Source: Klebsiella pneumoniae (GTDB lineage Bacteria; Myxococcota_A; UBA796; SXON01). From it: a DNA stretch of 49,493 bases. This document shows, one piece after another, positions 1 to 7,934 of this stretch. The notes below the pieces were generated by a model. It had not been told where the DNA came from. It saw only the letters and a list, made by a program, of their open reading frames with translations, and ran no database searches. How positions within the stretch are numbered: position 1 is the first letter of the stretch; each line of letters begins with the position of its first letter. The stretch covers positions 1 through 49,493 of the forward strand of contig CAMAXZ010000030.1 of assembly GCA_945862325.1 (NCBI GenBank), in the 5' to 3' direction. Both the position numbers and the translations under genes were made by a program.

Positions 1-1
1 C

Positions 2-1126
2 GATCTGCGCGCCGCGCTCGCCGCGCTGCCCGGCGATGCGCCCGTCGTAGGCCAGCCGGGCGCCACCCTCGACGCCGACGCCGCGGACGCCGCGCTCGTG
101 GCGGCCGGCGCCTGTCCCGAGCTCGCCGGGATCTTCGCCGGTAGGGCCCCGGGCCCTCGGACGCGCGGCGTGCCCGTCGATGGGGGCGCACACCCTTGGC
201 TTCGTTGGCCGACGCCGGACGCGCCGGCCCCGCCGCGCCTCGGCGCCGTTCGCTCCTGGTCGACCGCCGAGATCGGCGACGACCCGACCGCCACCGTGCG
301 CTGCGCGACGGCGCTGGCCGACGGAACGGCGGCCCTGGGCTCGGATCACGGCCTCGTGCTCGCCCGTGAGGGGCGGGCCGGACCGACCTTCGCGCCGTTC
401 GCATGGCCCGCGGGGGCGCGTCGCGAAGCGCGTCGGGTCGAGGCGATGGCGGAGGTCGACGGCGCCCTGGTCATCGCGACGACCCAGGCCCTGTTCCGGC
501 GCGACCGGTCCGGACGGGTCACCAGCCAGCGGCACCCGCCGGACGACGAGGGGGGCTCGGACGAGATCGGCGCGTTGCACGCTGACCATTCCGGAGGGTT
601 GCTCGTGGGGTGGCGCACCCGGACCGAGCGTCGCGACGCCCGCGTGGGCAACGGGGTTCAATCCGGTGTTCGCGATGTCCTGTCGTTCGCGGCGGATCCT
701 TCGGGTGTGGTGTACGCCGGGACGCGGCAGGGGCAGCTCTGGGTGGTGGACGGCGCCGGGCCCGCCGTCGCGGCGCCGATCCGGCGGTGGGCGAGCCCGA
801 TCGCGGCGCGCGACGCCTACGGCACCGGGCGAAGCCCCGTCCGCTATCTCACCTTCGCCGCCGGGGCGCTCTGGGCGGCCGTCGGTGGCGAGACCTGGAG
901 GTTCGACGGGGCGACCTGGAGCGCGCACGCCCCCGAGGCCGTGGACTTCGCGGTCGACGGCGCGGGACGCCTGTGGGCCCTCGCCGAGGGCGGGCTCTGG
1001 TGGTGGGACGGCGCGCGGTTCGCGCGCGCGGACGTGGCGTTGGAGCGGCCGTGGTGCCTCGCCGCGCTCCCTGGCGCGCTCTGGATCGGCGGAAAGGAGC
1101 GCGTGTGGCGGGTCGGCCTCGGCTGA
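2..1126 (+). CDS. Beta-propeller protein, 5' end outside window
   Basis: The reading frame is open to the left edge, so this is the C-terminal 374 residues of a longer protein. It contains recurring blade-like segments of the form G-x-L-W/V-x(3)-G...W, such as GALWAAVGGETW, GRLWALAEGGLWWWDG and GALWIGGKERVW. These resemble the ligand-binding propeller repeats found in two-component-type sensors and secreted propellers. No kinase, membrane or catalytic segment is visible in the part present. The stop lies 9 nt from the convergent stop of the next gene. The function is unknown; it could be a free propeller or the sensor end of a larger protein. An internal ATG at 98 exists, but nothing marks it as the true start. 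Confidence 0.6.
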   Translation, partial: DLRAALAALPGDAPVVGQPGATLDADAADAALVAAGACPELAGIFAGRAPGPRTRGVPVDGGAHPWLRWPTPDAPAPPRLGAVRSWSTAEIGDDPTATVRCATALADGTAALGSDHGLVLAREGRAGPTFAPFAWPAGARREARRVEAMAEVDGALVIATTQALFRRDRSGRVTSQRHPPDDEGGSDEIGALHADHSGGLLVGWRTRTERRDARVGNGVQSGVRDVLSFAADPSGVVYAGTRQGQLWVVDGAGPAVAAPIRRWASPIAARDAYGTGRSPVRYLTFAAGALWAAVGGETWRFDGATWSAHAPEAVDFAVDGAGRLWALAEGGLWWWDGARFARADVALERPWCLAALPGALWIGGKERVWRVGLG

Positions 1127-1135
1127 GCGCGCCGC

Positions 1136-2017
1136 TCAGCACCCGCAGGGGGAGAACTCGGGGCCGTCCGGCGCGAGCGCCGGAAACGCCTGCGACGCGC
1201 TGAGCTCGAAGCGGGCCTCGATGGAAGACTCTGCCTGCAACGACGGGTTTCGCTCGGTGGCGATGCCGCCGACGGTGGCGCTCCCGCGCCCGCAGAGGCT
1301 ACCCTTGTTGCCGGCGAGCACGACCCACGGGCTCAGCGTCATCGGCGCGACCCCTTCGACGCGGCGCCAGGCGGCGCCCTCGCGAACCCAGGCCTCCACC
1401 TTGCCCTCCCACGCGCTCAGCCAGAGGAGCTCCGGGACCTCGAGCGACGCCCCGGCGTAGGCTTGCGCCACGCTCACCGTGACCTGACCTCGAACCTCGG
1501 TCATCGGCCCCTTGCCACGCCAGCTCCACATCGCGGCGAAGCTCCCGCCCGCGCCGGCGTCCGCGCTGATCGTCGCGCTGTTCGTCGCCCGCACGGCGAG
1601 GGACGCTCGGCCGCCGGCGCGCATGACGATCGCTTCGGAGTCGAGCTCCGCACGACCTTCTCCCCGGGCGGTGGCCCGAGCCTCCGATGTGGTGACGCAG
1701 CTCCGCGCGGCGCCCTGACCCGGGAGCTGCACCTCCATGAGGCGCTCCGTCGCGTTCGTGATGCCGCCGAGGGGGTCGTCGGACGGGCAGAGGTCCTGGG
1801 TCTCGACGTCGCCCCACGCCGCCTCGGTGGACGCGGCGGCGCGCCCGGGGGTGTCGTCCGCGTGGTGCGTCGAGCTTCGACCCGGCTTTCCGAAGAGCTC
1901 CCAGCTTCCGTTGCCGGTCGCGCTCGCCGACGTCGTCGCGCAGCTTCGCGAGACCGCGGGCGCGGCGGGGGCGGGCGGAGGCGAGGCGGCGAGCGCGAGC
2001 GCGACGACGAGCATCAT
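1136..2017 (-). CDS. Exported protein of unknown function, last gene of the ExbBD operon
   Basis: A 293-residue protein with a short hydrophobic signal (MMLVVALALAAS) followed by an Ala/Pro-rich stretch. Six cysteines are at 26, 77, 107, 242, 291 and 293, and the chain ends in CGC. Two related segments, SCATTSASATG at about 26 and SCVTTSEARATARG at about 107, suggest an internal duplication. Residues about 175-245 (VSVAQAYAG..WEGKVEAWVREG..GNKGSLCG) resemble the beta-rich part of FecR-type proteins, but the match is weak. It starts 21 nt after the ExbD-like gene; a TAGCCC hexamer 7 nt before the ATG could also give it its own leaderless transcript. Two ATG codons in tandem (2017 and 2014) are possible starts. 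It is probably periplasmic or on the outer membrane. Confidence 0.6.
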   Translation of the reverse strand: MMLVVALALAASPPPAPAAPAVSRSCATTSASATGNGSWELFGKPGRSSTHHADDTPGRAAASTEAAWGDVETQDLCPSDDPLGGITNATERLMEVQLPGQGAARSCVTTSEARATARGEGRAELDSEAIVMRAGGRASLAVRATNSATISADAGAGGSFAAMWSWRGKGPMTEVRGQVTVSVAQAYAGASLEVPELLWLSAWEGKVEAWVREGAAWRRVEGVAPMTLSPWVVLAGNKGSLCGRGSATVGGIATERNPSLQAESSIEARFELSASQAFPALAPDGPEFSPCGC

Positions 2018-2038
2018 CCCGGAGGGGCTAACGCGCGC

Positions 2039-2491
2039 TCAGAGGCTCGCGCGGTTGGCGGCCACCAACGCGATGTCTTCGTACCCCGCGGCCCGCGCGG
2101 TCTGCAGCACCCTCGCCAGCACCGACCACGGCACGGCGCGGTCGGCGTGCAGCTCGACCCGCGCGCGCCCGCGAATGGCGAGGAGCGGGTCGTAGATCTC
2201 CCGGATGACGGCGTCTTGCGGCAGATACCGGGTCGCGACCACGCGTCGTCCGTCGATCCAGACGGCTTCGTTCGACACGAGCACCTCGATCGCCGGCCGC
2301 GTCGGGTCCTCGGAGGTGGTGCCGGGCAGCACGAACGCGCCGTCAGGCGGGTGCGGCACCGGCTCAGTGGCGTAGCTCCTGAGCAAGAATACAAGGAGCA
2401 ACGTCATCATATCGACCATCGGCGCCAGCGCGCCCACGTCGAGGCCGCCCGCGGGGCTGGGCGGTGCGGGTCGAAGCAGCCGGCGCCTCAC
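2039..2491 (-). CDS. ExbD/TolR-type proton-channel subunit (conserved form)
   Basis: A 150-residue protein with one N-terminal membrane segment (about residues 22-38) and a periplasmic domain, the normal ExbD/TolR plan. The membrane segment holds PMVDMMTLLLVF, matching the family signature P-x-[ILV]-D, so Asp27 is the likely proton carrier. The C-terminal half (WSVLARVLQTARAAGYEDI) matches the ExbD end, where a 'position in a vector' motif is followed by an alpha/beta tail. The GTG start at 2491 overlaps the stop of the upstream paralogue (GTGA), which indicates translational coupling. The frame is open further upstream to 2641, but that part is antisense-like and lies inside the other gene. 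It should work with the ExbB-like subunit just upstream. Confidence 0.85.
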   Translation of the reverse strand: MRRRLLRPAPPSPAGGLDVGALAPMVDMMTLLLVFLLRSYATEPVPHPPDGAFVLPGTTSEDPTRPAIEVLVSNEAVWIDGRRVVATRYLPQDAVIREIYDPLLAIRGRARVELHADRAVPWSVLARVLQTARAAGYEDIALVAANRASL

Positions 2492-3006
2492 GACCCCCCC
2501 GTCACGTCGAGGGTCAGCTCGGGGAACACGGGCGCGCCGGGCCCGCCGCGCAACACGTCCATGACCGCGAACAGGGTGTCGGTCGTGGTCGCCGGGTCGG
2601 GAACGAGCCGCGCGCGCGTCTGGCTGCGGTCGATCTCCCATACGCGGCGGACGGCGGCGTCGAGGGCGGGTACGTCGACCGCGCCGTCGACGGCGGGCAC
2701 GACGACGACGCGCCGCTCCACCGAGGTCGCCGACGCCGCGATGTCCGTGGTCGCGACGTCGAAGCTCAGCTCGGCGTCGGGCCCGCGCAGGCGGAGCGTG
2801 ACCTCCTTGACCAGACCCGCGTGGGGAAGGGCGGCGAGGTCCCCGGAGGCGGCGAAGCGCAGGCCGATGACGCCGAGGCGTACGCCGCTGCTCGTGCTCA
2901 ACAGAAAGAACAGCAGCAGGAACATGAGCGTCACGATCCCGAGCAGCGTCGGGCGCACGTCGGCTTCGACGTACACGTCGTCGCGGAAGAGGCGGCGTCG
3001 CGTCAT
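2488..3006 (-). CDS. ExbD/TolR-like protein lacking the membrane aspartate
   Basis: A 172-residue protein with the ExbD/TolR layout: a short cytoplasmic N-terminus, a membrane segment at about 20-38 (LLGIVTLMFLLLFFLL) and a periplasmic domain. The family's proton-carrying Asp after the Pro is replaced by Leu/Gly (RPTLLGIV), so no acidic residue remains in the membrane helix. In its place the protein keeps an acidic patch just before the helix (DDVYVEAD). It begins 10 nt after the ExbB-like gene and its stop overlaps the start of the conserved ExbD paralogue. I infer a structural or regulatory subunit that pairs with the intact ExbD next door, not an independent proton conductor. The assignment rests on position and topology more than on sequence. 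Confidence 0.7.
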   Translation of the reverse strand: MTRRRLFRDDVYVEADVRPTLLGIVTLMFLLLFFLLSTSSGVRLGVIGLRFAASGDLAALPHAGLVKEVTLRLRGPDAELSFDVATTDIAASATSVERRVVVVPAVDGAVDVPALDAAVRRVWEIDRSQTRARLVPDPATTTDTLFAVMDVLRGGPGAPVFPELTLDVTGGS

Positions 3007-3016
3007 CGGTCCGCGC

Positions 3017-3622
3017 TCACGCCGCGCGGCCCGCGCGGAGCGCGAGCGCGACGCGGGTCGCGACGCGCTCGATCTGGGCGAGCATCTCCTTCGCGGTCGC
3101 CTCGGCGACGGCGTGGGCGCCGAGGGCGGGAATGGCGACGAGCAGGCCGAACGCGGTGCTGGCCATCGCGGTGGCGCTGCCTTCCGAGAGCTGCGCGGCG
3201 CGCTCCGCGGCCGCGACGTCGCCCATGGCGCCGAAGGCGAGGATCAGCCCGTAGACCGTGCCGAAGAGGCCCACCATCGTCGCGATCGAAGCCACGACGG
3301 CGAGGTAGGAGACGCGGCGTCGGAGCCGGAGCTCGGCGTCGATCGCCGCCGCGGTCATCGCCTCCCACGCGAGCTCGGGGTCCCGGTAGGCGAGGCCGGC
3401 GCGCACGACGTCCTCCATCGGGGTCGGTCCGAGGTCGATCGTCGCGCCCTCTCGCGCGGCCGGCTCGACGCGCCGCAGCAGCGCGTCGGGGTCGCACCGG
3501 CTCGTCGTGAAGGTCCACGCGCGCTCGATCGACACCGCCAGCGCGAACGCCGCGATGACGAGGAGCGCGTACATGAACGGCGCGGCCGGGCCGGAGAAGG
3601 CGGTGATCAGGTAGCTCAGCAT
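3017..3622 (-). CDS. ExbB/TolQ/MotA-family proton-channel protein
   Basis: A 201-residue inner-membrane protein with three predicted helices (about 12-32, 106-128, 150-172) and a cytoplasmic segment between helices 1 and 2. Helix 2 carries the family hallmark GLFGTVYGLILAF (Thr122), and helix 3 carries STAFGLLVAIPA (Thr156), the residues that line the proton path in ExbB/TolQ. ATG 3622 is chosen because helix 1 begins at once after it and it lies 7 nt from the preceding stop; the open frame continues upstream to 3760 without a sensible start. With the two ExbD-like genes directly downstream it forms a complete proton-driven motor module. No TonB, TolA or TonB-dependent receptor is in the window, so the driven partner is unknown. 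Confidence 0.88.
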   Translation of the reverse strand: MLSYLITAFSGPAAPFMYALLVIAAFALAVSIERAWTFTTSRCDPDALLRRVEPAAREGATIDLGPTPMEDVVRAGLAYRDPELAWEAMTAAAIDAELRLRRRVSYLAVVASIATMVGLFGTVYGLILAFGAMGDVAAAERAAQLSEGSATAMASTAFGLLVAIPALGAHAVAEATAKEMLAQIERVATRVALALRAGRAA

Positions 3623-3629
3623 TCGATTC

Positions 3630-4568
3630 TCAGCGGGTGACGAAGTCGAGGCAGCGCGTGCGGACGGCGGGCGAGCCCAGGGCCTCGCAGAGCGCGACGG
3701 CGCGGGTGGGGTCGAAGCGCTTGAGCTGGGCGGCGACGCCGTGTCGGCAGTTGTCCGCATACCCTCCGAAGCCGGCGCACGCCGACAGCGCCTGGTCCGC
3801 GTCGCGCTCCGCCGCGCCCCAGCCGACGCCGTGAAAGCAGTTGTCCCGCCAGGACACGGTCGATCGATCGCACGCGGCCCGGGCCTCCCCCGCGTCGCGA
3901 CGCGCGAGGTACTTGCCGATGCCGTGCCAACAGGTGCTCCGCGTCAGCGGATCGCCTTCTTCGCGGGCGCAGAACGCGACGGCGGCGTCGACGTCGACGA
4001 GGGCGACCTCGCCCACCACGTCGTGGCGGCAGAAGTCACGAAAAATCTCGCTCTTTTCGCAGCTCTCCAGGGCCGCCGCGCTGTCGATCTCGGCGAGCGC
4101 GAGGCCGATGCCGAAGTTGCATTGCCCCCGCCACTTCACCTTGGGGATGCCGACGCAGATCGCCGCGGCCGCGGCTCGATCCACCGCGGCGGCGGCCTCC
4201 GCGACGTCGGCGTGGCACTCCCAGCGCAGCTCCTCGTCGAACACACCCGCGCAGATCTGGAGCGCGCCATCCGGGTCACGCGCCGCGGATTGCCGTGCCA
4301 ACGCCTGGAAACAGGTGTCCCGCACGGCGTCGGCCATGGCCTCGCACGCCTCCGGGGTGAGCCGCCCCGCGCCACCGGGCCCCGTCGCGTCCGGCTCGGC
4401 GTCGGCGCCCTCCGGCTTCGGTGGCACGGCCATCATCGCGCCCGGGGCGGACGGAATCGCGGCCCGCACCGCCTCGACGCCCTTCGCGAGCGGCTCGAGC
4501 GCGAACCGCAGTCCGAAGAGCGCCGCGAGGCACGCCACGAACAGCGTCAGGAAGGGGAGCGTCCGCAC
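3630..4568 (-). CDS. Membrane-anchored Cys-pair repeat protein
   Basis: A 312-residue protein with an uncleaved-looking N-terminal hydrophobic helix (about 4-22), an Ala/Pro/Gly linker to about residue 70, then roughly seven repeats of 30-38 residues. Each repeat has two cysteines about 8-13 residues apart, the second often followed by x-H or x-x-G (RGQCNFGIG, RDFCRHDVVG, RDNCFHGVG, ADNCRHGVA), with helical Ala-rich surroundings. The pattern suggests stacked helical hairpins, each pinned by a disulfide or binding metal through Cys/His. I do not recognise a named family. The GTG start at 4568 abuts the stop of the upstream small gene, and the gene lies 7 nt before the ExbB-like gene, so it is a likely periplasmic component of that channel system. 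Confidence 0.7.
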   Translation of the reverse strand: MRTLPFLTLFVACLAALFGLRFALEPLAKGVEAVRAAIPSAPGAMMAVPPKPEGADAEPDATGPGGAGRLTPEACEAMADAVRDTCFQALARQSAARDPDGALQICAGVFDEELRWECHADVAEAAAAVDRAAAAAICVGIPKVKWRGQCNFGIGLALAEIDSAAALESCEKSEIFRDFCRHDVVGEVALVDVDAAVAFCAREEGDPLTRSTCWHGIGKYLARRDAGEARAACDRSTVSWRDNCFHGVGWGAAERDADQALSACAGFGGYADNCRHGVAAQLKRFDPTRAVALCEALGSPAVRTRCLDFVTR

Positions 4569-4745
4569 CTATTGGGTGTAACCGAGGGACTGCATCCAGC
4601 GTTCGTACTCGGCGCGCTCGATGTCCGCGTACGACTGCTCTTCTGGGGGGACCTCGGGCGGGGCGGGCGCCGCGAACCAGAGCGCGGCGCCGCCGGCGCC
4701 GACGACGGCCGCGACTGCGACGGCGAGCCACATGTACCTGCGCAT
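4569..4745 (-). CDS. Small single-pass membrane protein, first gene of the ExbBD operon
   Basis: A 58-residue protein: Met-Arg-Arg, one membrane helix (about 5-26), then an acidic tail with SYADIERAEYERW near the C-terminus. It has no recognised family. It is judged real because the next gene begins at its stop codon, the helix is well formed, and a good promoter lies directly before its ATG (-35 TTGCGG, 17-nt spacer, -10 CATATT, 6 nt to ATG). It probably heads the six-gene transcript that runs down to 1136. The tail is likely cytoplasmic or periplasmic depending on insertion; the two Arg residues at the N-terminus favour the C-terminus outside. Confidence 0.6.
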   Translation of the reverse strand: MRRYMWLAVAVAAVVGAGGAALWFAAPAPPEVPPEEQSYADIERAEYERWMQSLGYTQ

Positions 4746-4751
4746 GGGTCG

Positions 4752-4780
4752 AATATGCCACTCGACCGGGCCGTCCGCAA
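4752..4780 (-). promoter_or_regulatory. Promoter of the ExbBD operon, predicted leaderless
   Basis: Reading leftward, TTGCGG at 4780-4775 and CATATT at 4757-4752 are separated by 17 nt. CATATT ends 6 nt before the ATG at 4745, so the transcript would begin at or next to the start codon. The stretch between the two divergent genes here is only 115 nt. Confidence 0.5.
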
Positions 4781-4812
4781 GTTGAACTCCTGCGCGTCGG
4801 CGTGGGACGATG

Positions 4813-4818
4813 TACATT
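4813..4818 (+). promoter_or_regulatory. -10-like element of the M16 peptidase gene
   Basis: TACATT lies 42 nt before the ATG at 4861. A purine-rich GGGAGAG at 4852-4858 supplies a ribosome binding site, so this gene would have a leader of about 35 nt. No convincing -35 at normal spacing; a TTGAAC at 4782-4787 is 25 nt away. Confidence 0.35.
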
Positions 4819-4860
4819 GCGCGACGCGCCCGCGTCGCGGGCCGCCTCATCGGGAGAGCC

Positions 4861-7800
4861 ATGACCGTCTCGCGCACCTTGCCCCTCGTCGTCCTCGCGG
4901 GCCTGCCGCTCCTCCTCGCCGCGGACAACTACCCGCGGGCGAGCATGAAGCTCGACATCCCGCAGTACTCGGTCCAATACGAAGACTTCTCGTTCCCGTC
5001 GGGGTTGCGCGTCATCTTCCAGGAAGACCACAGCCAGCCCATCGTGTCCATCACGGCGGTCACGGACCACGGCTCCACCTCCGACCCCGCGGGCCGCGAG
5101 GGCATCGCCCACGTCGTCGAGCACCTCTGGTTCCGCTCCCTGCACAAGGGCCAGGACGGCTCCGACCTGCCGAAGGTGTGGGACCTCCTCGACGAGATGG
5201 GCGCGAACCTCAACGCGTTCACCGCCGACGACGAGACGGTGTACATGACGGTCGCGCCCGTGGCGAACCTCCAGGCGCTCCTGGCCCTCGAGGGCCTGCG
5301 CATGCGCGAGACCGTGCTCGGCGTCACCAACGACGACCTCCTGGTCGAGCGCGAGGTCGTGCGCAACGAGCTCCGCATGCGCTACGAGAACAACATCGGC
5401 GCGGTGTTCGGGCAGATCGCGGTCAAGCTGTTCCCGCAGACCCACCCCTACGGGCGGGCGGCGTACGCGGGCATCGGCAACAACGACACGCTCAACGCCA
5501 TCACGATCGAGGACATCCAGAAGTTCACCAAGGACTACTACCGTCCGGAGAACACCACGATCCTCATCGTCGGCGACTTCGACAGCGCGAAGGCCAGCGA
5601 GTACCTCCAGGACATCGGGCTCGACCTGATGCGCGACCCCAAGAACCCCAAGGCCGAGATCACCCTCGTCGAACCGAAGGTTCGCATCAAGGGGCCGTCC
5701 GCCGAGCCGCCGCCGCCGGTGCAGCCGGCCGAGGTCAAGGGGGAGATCACGGGTCTGACCACCGTCAAGGGCGCCGTGACCAAGCCCCTCCTGGCGATCG
5801 GCTTCAGCGCCCCCGGCGGCTGGCGCGACGACCAGGTGACGATGACCGTCGGCGCCAACCTCATCAGCGGCGCCATCGCGCAGGAGATCTGGCCCGACCA
5901 GGCTCCGCCGTCGAGCTTCGGCGGCTGCTTCTTCAACGCCGGCCGCGACGCGAGCTCCGTCATCTGCGCGATCGAGCTCTCCAACACCAAGAACGCCGAC
6001 AAGCTCGTCGACAAGGCGCTCAACGGCCTCTACAACGCGTGGTCGATCCCGGAGGACGAGCTGAGCCGGAAGTTCGTGGCCCAGGCCTACGAGCGCGCCA
6101 AGCTTCAGTTCATGCAGTCGACCCTCGAGAACGTCGACCTCATCTCCTCCCTCGACACCGAGCGCGTGACCGCGGTGTCGCAGTACGTGCACTACACGGC
6201 CGACCTCCAGTACTTCTCCCGCTCCTTCGAGACCCTCTCCAACCTGAACCCCACCGCGGCGCAGGCCTTCGCCCAGAAGTACCTGAATCGCAGCCGCGCG
6301 GTCGCCGTGCTGGTCGAGCCCTACCAGGAGGGCGACGTCAACGAGTCCACGTCCGACGCCGCGTACCGCGGCGCCCGGCGCGAGGACGCCGTGCGGTCGA
6401 TCATCCCCGACTCGGAGCTGACCCCCGATTTCATCGCGCGGGCCGTCATTCCGCCGGACGTCAACAAGATCTCCGAGTCCACGCTGCCGAACGGCGCCAA
6501 GCTCGTGGTCATGCCGTACACCGAGGGCCCGCTGCTGCACGCCGCGGTCATGTTCAACGGCGGTCGGGCGATGACCCCGGGCGGCGAGGCTTCCTTCGCC
6601 GATGTCGCCAGCTCGAACACCACGTGGGGCTGGCTGGAGTCGCTGCGCATCGCCGGCTCCGACGGCTACGGCATCGGTGACTTCACGACGAGCTTCCAGA
6701 CGTCCGCGGCCGCCAACAACACGGCCGACGCTCTCTACCTGCTGCGCGCGCGGGTCGACGGCCTCGAGCCCGACACCAACGGTCGCATCGACTGGGTGAA
6801 GGGCCGGAAGTCCGACGTCCTCGCGTGGATGGACGTGCCGGAAGACTGGGCGAACCACCTCCGCGAAGAGTCCGTCGTGCCGAACCACCCGTACTCCCGG
6901 TGGTTCACCCACGCCGACTACGACGCCATGAACAAGTGGGGCGTGGACGTCTCGCAGCGGGTGTGGCGCGCGCTGCTCACCCCGTCCAACGCCACGATCC
7001 TCGTCGTCGGCAACGTCAAGGTCGAGGACGTGAAGGCCCAGGCCCAGACGTACTGGGGCGGTTGGGGCGGCTGGCGCGCCGACGTCAAGACGGACCTCGC
7101 GCCGGTCACCGAGTACCCGACGCCCACCGCGCCCGGAAAGCGCCGGGTCATCGTCATCAACAAGGACAACAGCTCTCAGACCGACGCCAACTACCTGTGC
7201 CAGATCGGTCCGGTGTCCACGACGCAGCGCCCCGCGGCGCAGGTGCTGGGCAACGCGCTGTCGGAAGGCGCGTGGCTGGCGCTCCGCGAGCAGACCGGCG
7301 CGAGCTACGGCGCGTACGCCTACACCCAGGTGTACCGTGGCGGCCTCGCGTTCCTCGGCATGACCTCGCTCGTGCAGAACGACGCGTCCGGGCTCGCCGT
7401 GCAGGCCTTCCTCGGCCTCGGCGAAGACGCCAAGGCGGGCAAGGTGAACCCGAAGCTGGTGAAGCTGAGCCAGTACAACATCGCGCAGAGCTACGTGCAG
7501 GGGCACCAGTCCTCGCAGCAGATGTTCTCCCGCTTGCGCGCCACCTGGGAGCTCGGCGCGGGCTGGGACTGGTTCAAGACCTACCCGAAGGCGCTCAGCA
7601 GCGTCACGGTGCAGGATTTCCCCGCGATGATGGAGCGCTGCGTCGGCCACGAGACGATCACGCTCGTAGGTCCGAAGGAAGCGGTCAGCGCGTCGCTCGA
7701 CAAGGTGGGCGTGCCGTACGAGGTGTTCGACTGGAAGCAGGCGAAGCTCGACTACGCGACGAAGCAGAACCTCAAGGACGTCCTGAAGGCGGAAGAGAAG

Positions 7801-7866
7801 CGCAAGAAGGACGAAGCGAAGAAGAAGGCCGACGAAGAGAAGAAGAAGGCGACGACCACCAAGTGA
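4861..7866 (+). CDS. Secreted M16-family zinc peptidase (insulinase/pitrilysin type)
   Basis: A 1001-residue protein with a signal peptide (cleavage near LLLAAD, residue about 20) and two M16 halves (about 40-470 and 500-930). The first half has the inverted zinc motif HVVEH (His84, Glu87, His88) and the downstream VEREVVRNE segment that provides the third metal ligand. The second half lacks HxxEH, as is normal for the partner half. The end is a Lys/Glu-rich tail of about 35 residues. ATG 4861 is preferred over the ATG at 4810 because it has a ribosome binding site and starts the signal peptide directly. M16 enzymes enclose and degrade unfolded peptides. Divergence from the ExbBD operon is suggestive but not proof of a joint role. 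The lysine tail is unusual for an exported peptidase. Confidence 0.93.
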   Translation: MTVSRTLPLVVLAGLPLLLAADNYPRASMKLDIPQYSVQYEDFSFPSGLRVIFQEDHSQPIVSITAVTDHGSTSDPAGREGIAHVVEHLWFRSLHKGQDGSDLPKVWDLLDEMGANLNAFTADDETVYMTVAPVANLQALLALEGLRMRETVLGVTNDDLLVEREVVRNELRMRYENNIGAVFGQIAVKLFPQTHPYGRAAYAGIGNNDTLNAITIEDIQKFTKDYYRPENTTILIVGDFDSAKASEYLQDIGLDLMRDPKNPKAEITLVEPKVRIKGPSAEPPPPVQPAEVKGEITGLTTVKGAVTKPLLAIGFSAPGGWRDDQVTMTVGANLISGAIAQEIWPDQAPPSSFGGCFFNAGRDASSVICAIELSNTKNADKLVDKALNGLYNAWSIPEDELSRKFVAQAYERAKLQFMQSTLENVDLISSLDTERVTAVSQYVHYTADLQYFSRSFETLSNLNPTAAQAFAQKYLNRSRAVAVLVEPYQEGDVNESTSDAAYRGARREDAVRSIIPDSELTPDFIARAVIPPDVNKISESTLPNGAKLVVMPYTEGPLLHAAVMFNGGRAMTPGGEASFADVASSNTTWGWLESLRIAGSDGYGIGDFTTSFQTSAAANNTADALYLLRARVDGLEPDTNGRIDWVKGRKSDVLAWMDVPEDWANHLREESVVPNHPYSRWFTHADYDAMNKWGVDVSQRVWRALLTPSNATILVVGNVKVEDVKAQAQTYWGGWGGWRADVKTDLAPVTEYPTPTAPGKRRVIVINKDNSSQTDANYLCQIGPVSTTQRPAAQVLGNALSEGAWLALREQTGASYGAYAYTQVYRGGLAFLGMTSLVQNDASGLAVQAFLGLGEDAKAGKVNPKLVKLSQYNIAQSYVQGHQSSQQMFSRLRATWELGAGWDWFKTYPKALSSVTVQDFPAMMERCVGHETITLVGPKEAVSASLDKVGVPYEVFDWKQAKLDYATKQNLKDVLKAEEKRKKDEAKKKADEEKKKATTTK

Positions 7867-7873
7867 CGGCGTC

Positions 7874-7893
7874 GCGCGCGTCTCGACGCGCGC
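7874..7893 (+). terminator. GC hairpin after the M16 gene
   Basis: A 9-base inverted repeat (GCGCGCGTC / GACGCGCGC) with almost no loop follows the stop codon by 7 nt. No T-run follows, so this is at best a stabilising 3' hairpin or a weak terminator. Confidence 0.3.
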
Positions 7894-7920
7894 GGTGACC
7901 TGCCCGTGACGTGCGGCGCG

Positions 7921-7926
7921 TAGCAT
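7921..7926 (+). promoter_or_regulatory. -10-like element of the acyltransferase gene
   Basis: TAGCAT ends 8 nt before the ATG at 7935 and there is no Shine-Dalgarno in between, so the mRNA is predicted to be leaderless. It also argues against the in-frame GTG at 7911, which lies upstream of it. Confidence 0.45.
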
Positions 7927-7934
7927 CTGTCGGC

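Noticed and set aside
4276..7926. Very long open frame on the minus strand opposite the M16 gene (about 1200 codons)
   Set aside because: It is antisense to a clear M16 peptidase, Arg/Val/Gly-rich without motifs, and such open shadows are expected at this GC content because stop codons are rare.
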